From NCBI RefSeq assembly GCF_040438885.1, contig NZ_CP159218.1, forward strand, positions 496,001-560,000: a DNA stretch of 64,000 bases, read 5' to 3'. Source of the DNA: Nakamurella sp. A5-74. GTDB lineage: Bacteria > Actinomycetota > Actinomycetes > Mycobacteriales > Nakamurellaceae. How positions within the stretch are numbered: the first letter of the stretch is position 1; each line of letters opens with the position of its first letter. Under the pieces are notes generated by a model that saw nothing but the letters and a program-made list of their open reading frames with translations, was not told where the DNA came from and did no database searches. Below are positions 60,401 through 64,000 of this stretch, piece by piece. A program made the position numbers and the translations under genes.

Positions 60401-61293
60401 ACAGCAACTGGGAAGAAGCCGTAGCTGATCCGATGGTGTGCGCAGAACTCCTGCAGCAGAACGGGATCCATCCGCTCCGCTGCGCCGGCGACGAACAGCG
60501 GTGCGCCGTGCACCAGGGCGCAGAACATCTCCATGACCGACGGATCGAAGGTGGTGGCCGTCAGGGCCAACACCCGATCGGCGTCGGTGATGCCCAGGTA
60601 GCGGCCCATCGACCAGGCGAACTCCACCAGCGCACGGTGCGGGATGCGCACGCCCTTGGGGACACCCGTCGAGCCGGAGGTGAACAGCAGGTAGGCCTCG
60701 TCCTCGGGTGCCGCTACCGGCCGCGCCGCGGTCGCGGACCCGTGCTCCCGGGCCGGGCGGTGACGCAGCGGGTCGATGGCCAGCCTGACCACCGCCGCAC
60801 CGGGAGTGTCTGCAGGCGCCGTTCCGGCGGTGCTGGCAGGTGCCGTTCCGGCGGTGCGGGCAGGGGCCGTTGCGGCGGCTCCGGAGGTCGCCGACTCGGG
60901 ACCGACCAGCACCGCGACTGGCGCGGCGGCCCTGACGATCTGTGCCATCCGTTGCGGCGCAGACGGATCCAATGGCACGGCCGAGCAGCCTGCCCGGAGC
61001 GCCGCGAGGAAACCGACGACGTGTCGCACGCCTCGACCGAGATCCAGCGCCACCCGGCGAGGCCCGTCGCGGCCGACCAGGCCCAGGATCTCTTCGGCGA
61101 CCGCAGCAGTCCACCGGTCCAGTTCGGCGGCGGTGAGCTCGCCCTCAGCATCGCGGACGACCATCGCATCGGGGGTGCGGCGCCACCGGTGAAGGACTGC
61201 CTCGACGACCGTCGGGAAGGGAGCTGTGGCGGTATCGGCATCCGGTTCGGAGCCGACGGCGGCGCGAACCGGGGAATCGACGGTGCTCGTCAT
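57409..61293 (-). CDS. NRPS A-T-C-T (probable initiation protein)
   Basis: 1294 residues from ATG 61293. There is no N-terminal C domain, so it can start a chain. A domain (about 25-545) with LLFTSGSTGVPKG; specificity residues D250 P251 M254 F293 L313 T315 S339 V347 A348 K529 match no code I recognise. First carrier Ser604 (ACGGSSVSA). C domain about 680-1120 with HHLVCDG (811-817). Second carrier Ser1208 (VGGHSLAVA), which has no A domain in cis. Two repeat linkers occur: TAGTAPA (about 142-163) and AFHDAPAGS (about 1136-1162). Overlaps both neighbours by 4 bp. Confidence 0.91.
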   Translation of the reverse strand: MTSTVDSPVRAAVGSEPDADTATAPFPTVVEAVLHRWRRTPDAMVVRDAEGELTAAELDRWTAAVAEEILGLVGRDGPRRVALDLGRGVRHVVGFLAALRAGCSAVPLDPSAPQRMAQIVRAAAPVAVLVGPESATSGAAATAPARTAGTAPASTAGTAPADTPGAAVVRLAIDPLRHRPAREHGSATAARPVAAPEDEAYLLFTSGSTGVPKGVRIPHRALVEFAWSMGRYLGITDADRVLALTATTFDPSVMEMFCALVHGAPLFVAGAAERMDPVLLQEFCAHHRISYGFFPVAVLPLLHPAALPTLRVLHTGAEAPGPEQVERWTTGSDRRFINSYGPTESTVAVCSLDASGSWTSALPIGRPHGGHHLVVADPDSLLPVPFQDEGELLIAGPGLALGYLDDPELTAHRFVVLDGVRYYRTGDRCRWNADHTVQFLGRADRQVKIRGHRVELGEVEAALTAHPAVVLAVADIDRAADGSRRLVAHHTGEVAAADLVDWLADRLPSAMIPSAIHHEDALHRNASDKIDLSALAARRAARGAAEAARIVPPPDGSQIAPTAADLPTTDVPTTDVVETVLGLWTEHVGPVVEGAGLYACGGSSVSAMAMVDGIRRRTSRTVRTVEVLRAADARSLARLVAARAPDPGVETHSTATLPARFTPHTHVDTRAGEDAGADAEPPGRLSAAQQRLWLTELVSRSSHESNIAVAYSLVGPLDPDALRSALTSLLDRHPVLRWSFPEVAGRGVIRMSAPPARLLEVHEVPAGATATVVRDLVRQHFDIAAGPLWNATLLHEVDHGDDEHLLVLTFHHLVCDGWSVGPLVDDLAAGYRRATAGNPPDASSAGSFAAHIEWEHERHRNGGPADALWWAEHLAGVPDMIELADPAPTAATSVGAERAIGEYSASLLRDRAALDEAARSLNASTAAVLLATLGVLLRRRTGCDEVVVGLVVAGRDHPESVATVGMFSDIVPVVLRPGASPTFRAAVLAAEQEIADTADHAAVSLQEIIRVARARRVDGRGTLVQVLFNLYNFPLPIPDLGGPVVTAVEVPASGSPFDLTLYVQPDPSSAEHDGATAAMISRAVLRPGLVARGDQVPQEFSTLLAALLADPVAPLQIAVPASLTEAAAAPHPDDVPAGSAFHDAPAGSAFHDAPAGSAFHDTGHGRRASASVPPATPTERALVAIWTDVLQSEITGVTDNFFDVGGHSLAVAEVRAGIATQLGREVSMVDLFTWPTVREIADQLDAAVARSAAPTDTAGDRPMTHVAAPVDRGAARRAAARRSPRTAPQRRERS
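57811..57891 (-). repeat. Three 27-bp in-frame tandem repeats before the second carrier domain
   Basis: Units 57811-57837, 57838-57864 and 57865-57891 differ only at the end of the last copy. Each encodes the nonapeptide APAGSAFHD (register arbitrary). The near identity implies recent expansion. Confidence 0.95.
60815..60886 (-). repeat. Three 24-bp in-frame repeats in the A-domain N-terminal part
   Basis: Units start at 60815, 60839 and 60863; the first two are nearly identical and the third is diverged. They encode a TAPA.TAG-type octapeptide in a loop of the A domain. Confidence 0.85.
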
Positions 61294-63752
61294 CGGCCGG
61301 CCACCGCCGGATCGGAGGTGCTGGTCCGGTCGCCGCCGGACAGGGCATTCACACTTGCTGCGACGGACGGCGGTGCCGGGGCGTCCGTCTTCGGCACGCC
61401 GGAAGCGTCGGTGACCGGGACGGCCTGGGGACCGGTCGAGAACTCGTCCCGCTCGACGCACTGCATCCGCAGTTCGCAGACATAGCGCCGGCCCTCGGCG
61501 TCGGGCAACCAGTTCTGCTCGAGGTCGGGCAGAGCTTCGCTGAGGGACAAGGTGACCTGCGGCCCCTCAGCCAACACGGCGGAGCGGACCATGCAGCCGA
61601 AGACGTCGGCGAGCACCGGGCTCGTCAGGTCGACGAAGAACGGCTTGATCTCGCTGCCGAGCTTGACGTAGCAACGATCCGGCAGGTGCAGCTCGGCGGC
61701 GAGCCGTCGGGCTTCGACGAAACGGTTCGGAGCGTCCGTGATCCGGCCGAAAGCTGTTTCCCCGCAGGTGATCCGCCAGGACCGGCGGTTGATCACCAAC
61801 CCGTCGATGCTGATCCGCGGGGTGTACCTGGCGGGGGTGACCATCTTGAACGCGTCGACGGTGTGGATCCACAGCAGATCGGCCAGCACGTCGATCAGCG
61901 ACCAGCGCAGGCCGCCGTGGAACACCCCGACACCCTGGTCGTCGCGGACGACCAACGCGTCCCCCGGAGGGAGGAAGTGGGGCTCGGCGATCCCCCGCAC
62001 CGGCTCCGGCGCGACCGGCAGGTACCTGTCCTGCGGGCCGTCGAAGACGGTCGACAGTCGGCCCAGCTGGCGGGGCCAGCTGTCGGCGTGCAGGACGTGG
62101 ACCCGGTGCGAGCCGATGTCCGCGGTCAGTGCCTCGGCCAACACGTCGGGATGCGGGTGGGCCAGCGTGGTGGCGGCCGAATCGAAGGTCCCACCGCCGG
62201 TGTGCAGCTCGCCCAGCACGGGCGTGAACTCGCCGGCGAGCAACGCATCCAGCCCGTTCGCGGCGATCTGCAGATCGGGCGAATGGATGTGGGCAGCGCG
62301 CCACCGCAGCGGTAGCCGGGGGAAGAGCCTGTCCATCTCCGGCGCGAGGTCGGCGCTGGACAGCTCGATCGAGCCGGTCAGCCCGTCCTGTGGCTCCGCC
62401 CCTGCGGTGCCCAGCAACTCCGCCCACCGGCCGGCGAACTCGTCCGTCTGGGACGCGACCAGGTTGTGCTCACCCCAGAGCAGACCCTGGGCCAGGAACA
62501 GCAGGTCGGACAACGGCATCGGACGACCGTCACCCATCTCGTCGACCAGGTCCCCGAACGCCGCGGTGAAGGTCGCCTCCAGATGGGCGCACCACCAGTG
62601 GGCAGCCTGCAGGAGCAGGCCCATCGGCGCCGCGATCCGCTCGACCAGCGCTGGACCGAAGCGGACGGCCAGGTCACGTGCGGTGTCCTCGTAGGCGAGC
62701 TTGCGGCCGGCATAGGTCTCGCCAGGGCGTCGCTCCGTCACCTCCGAGACCTGTTGCCGGAACACCTCTTTCAGTGCGTTGTCCGCGGCGAGCACCGCGG
62801 TCGGGTCGCCGGCGGCGGCGGCCAGGGCGGCCCGGGCGGTGTCCAGCGCGTCGAAGCGATGCAGTGCGGCTGCGCGGGCTGGTTCCGGCAGGGCCTGCAG
62901 ATCGGCCAGCAGACGGTCGGCCACGTCGTGCACGTGACGGACGTCGAAACCGACGCTGAGCAGGCCGCGTTCGGTGAGCCGGCGCAGGGTGAGATCGGCG
63001 TCACCCGCCGTTCGGGCGGCGCCCGCGGCGACCGCGTCGACGACGAGAGCGCTCCGGGCGCGGCCGTCGGCGGCCTGCAGCAGCCACTGCTCCTGGGAGC
63101 TGAGCTGCAGCGGCTTGCCGGTGGCAGCACGCGCGGTGGCGGGTGAACCGGCTACCGGCGGGGTGAGGATCACGGACGACGGGATCCGCACCGGCAGATG
63201 TGGAGCCACCGCCGGGTCGGCGGCGATGGCTGAGGCCAACGCGTCCAGTGCCCAGTCCTCCAGCTTCGTCCAGCGGCGCGCGAGCAACCCGGAACCCGGT
63301 CGAGCCTGCACGGTCGGGCCGTCGTCGTCGATCCGGGCCCAGGTGGCGGGGCCGAAGAAGCCGATGCTCTCGTTCTTGCTGCAATACCGCTGCCAGTACC
63401 GGCCGACCGTCCGTACTCCCTGGTAGTAGCGGGAGTTCCGTGGCCCGTCCGGAACCACCCGTCCCAGGGCGTGGAAGACGTTCGGGTTCTGCCAGGCGAT
63501 GGCTTCGCGCAGCAGCGGATCGGTGGCGATCCGCTCGACGGTCGGCAGCTGCCGGTGCAGCGCCTCCTCGGCCAGCGCCTTCAGCTGCTGCGGTGTCGCT
63601 GCGGCCGCCAGCGCTGAGTCAACGGCCGCCGCCGCCGGAGCATCCTGGAGCTGCTGCAACCCCTCGACCGGGAAGCCGGCGCTGCGGATGATCACGTCGC
63701 GCCAGATCTCCCAGCCGGTCGAGCCGAGTGCGACGGTGTGCGGCGAGGTCAT
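61290..63752 (-). CDS. Lantibiotic-dehydratase-like protein (LanB N-domain, tRNA-dependent family)
   Basis: 820 residues from ATG 63752, overlapping the upstream stop (ATGA). The N-terminal region carries YCSKNESIGFFGP (123-135), the counterpart of the conserved N-terminal motif of LanB-type dehydratases and peptide-aminoacyl-tRNA ligases (PEARLs). The length fits the aminoacyl-tRNA-using N-domain without the C-terminal elimination domain. LanB enzymes transfer glutamate from tRNA to Ser/Thr; PEARLs add amino acids to a peptide C-terminus. No precursor peptide gene is visible. Being the gene before the NRPS start protein, it may act on a carrier-bound or free substrate. Exact activity unknown. 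Confidence 0.8.
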   Translation of the reverse strand: MTSPHTVALGSTGWEIWRDVIIRSAGFPVEGLQQLQDAPAAAAVDSALAAAATPQQLKALAEEALHRQLPTVERIATDPLLREAIAWQNPNVFHALGRVVPDGPRNSRYYQGVRTVGRYWQRYCSKNESIGFFGPATWARIDDDGPTVQARPGSGLLARRWTKLEDWALDALASAIAADPAVAPHLPVRIPSSVILTPPVAGSPATARAATGKPLQLSSQEQWLLQAADGRARSALVVDAVAAGAARTAGDADLTLRRLTERGLLSVGFDVRHVHDVADRLLADLQALPEPARAAALHRFDALDTARAALAAAAGDPTAVLAADNALKEVFRQQVSEVTERRPGETYAGRKLAYEDTARDLAVRFGPALVERIAAPMGLLLQAAHWWCAHLEATFTAAFGDLVDEMGDGRPMPLSDLLFLAQGLLWGEHNLVASQTDEFAGRWAELLGTAGAEPQDGLTGSIELSSADLAPEMDRLFPRLPLRWRAAHIHSPDLQIAANGLDALLAGEFTPVLGELHTGGGTFDSAATTLAHPHPDVLAEALTADIGSHRVHVLHADSWPRQLGRLSTVFDGPQDRYLPVAPEPVRGIAEPHFLPPGDALVVRDDQGVGVFHGGLRWSLIDVLADLLWIHTVDAFKMVTPARYTPRISIDGLVINRRSWRITCGETAFGRITDAPNRFVEARRLAAELHLPDRCYVKLGSEIKPFFVDLTSPVLADVFGCMVRSAVLAEGPQVTLSLSEALPDLEQNWLPDAEGRRYVCELRMQCVERDEFSTGPQAVPVTDASGVPKTDAPAPPSVAASVNALSGGDRTSTSDPAVAGR

Positions 63753-64000
63753 CGGCGTTCTCCTGTTCGTTCGTCGGCTGACGCGGCCCACTCGTCGGCA
63801 GACCAGTCGTGGAACATGTGCTCGGTCGCCAGTGCGCCAGGACCCGTCCGGAGCTGCACCACGACCACCTCAGGAGCCGGAACCCGCAGTCCTGCAGGGA
63901 CACTCGTGACCTGCAGGACGGCCGGCTGTCGATGGTCGTCGGCGCCGATGATGCCGGCGTGCTGGTCCTGTTGTTGCAGGCCCAACGAGGTGGGCTCGAC
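63749..64000 (-). CDS. C-terminal part of an unrecognised protein, cut by the window edge
   Basis: The frame is open from base 64000 to the stop at 63749, giving at least 83 C-terminal residues; any start is outside the window. Visible are beta-type stretches (PAVLQVTSV, PEVVVVQLRTG) and an acidic/Trp tail (HMFHDWSADEWAA). No family recognised. It overlaps the LanB-like gene by 4 bp, so it belongs to the same operon and shows the cluster continues to the right. Confidence 0.6.
   Translation of the reverse strand, partial: VEPTSLGLQQQDQHAGIIGADDHRQPAVLQVTSVPAGLRVPAPEVVVVQLRTGPGALATEHMFHDWSADEWAASADERTGERR

Overview
The window comes from a very GC-rich actinobacterium. Evidence is the strong G/C bias at third positions, the frequent GTG starts, the ATGA/GTGA stop-start overlaps, and gene families typical of Actinobacteria. 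The genus cannot be fixed from sequence alone; a Nakamurella/Frankia-like soil actinomycete is a guess. No tRNA, rRNA, transposase, integrase or CRISPR array was recognised.

Layout. (1) 1-7.6 kb, plus strand: a 5'-truncated Hsp70-like membrane protein, two dynamin-like GTPases and a short GrpE-like protein form a chaperone/membrane-GTPase locus. A small basic protein and an Asp-rich repeat protein follow. (2) 7.7-9.6 kb: an S9 serine peptidase, then about 550 bp without a convincing gene. (3) 10.2-18 kb, minus strand: a defence locus in the order hsdR-hsdS-mrr-(antitoxin candidate)-PIN toxin-hsdM. A type I restriction-modification operon is thus interrupted by a type IV-like Mrr nuclease and a toxin-antitoxin pair, and hsdM overlaps the toxin gene. 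(4) 18.1-23.5 kb: housekeeping genes, namely a YdcF/SanA-like membrane protein, TldD/TldE, TerD and a Mug-type uracil-DNA glycosylase. (5) 23.8-30.6 kb: an oligopeptide ABC importer operon (binding protein, two permeases, two ATPases) ending in a SIS-domain protein. A large foldable element lies between the binding protein and the permeases. (6) 30.7-33.3 kb: a MarR-type repressor divergent from an ABC exporter, with overlapping palindromes between them.

(7) 33.7-64 kb, minus strand, running off the right edge: one long, translationally coupled NRPS-PKS operon. From the window edge in transcription order it encodes: a protein cut by the window end; a lantibiotic-dehydratase-like (tRNA-dependent) enzyme; an A-T-C-T NRPS; a KS-AT-KR-DH-ACP PKS; a C-T didomain; a C-A(Ser)-T-TE protein fused in frame to an MFS exporter; a (partial C)-A-T-TE-like NRPS; an argininosuccinate-lyase-like enzyme; a GHMP (PduX-like) kinase; a cysteine-synthase-like/ATP-grasp fusion; a threonine-aldolase-like enzyme; and a TauD-type oxygenase.

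The kinase, PLP beta-replacement enzyme and lyase together look like a cassette that converts L-Thr (or L-Ser) through its O-phosphate and an aspartate adduct to 2,3-diaminobutyrate (or 2,3-diaminopropionate), which an A domain of the line would use. Unusual points are a cysteine nucleophile in one thioesterase, loss of Ser and His in the other, an MFS exporter with its own internal ribosome-binding site inside an NRPS gene, and several in-frame minisatellites in interdomain linkers.
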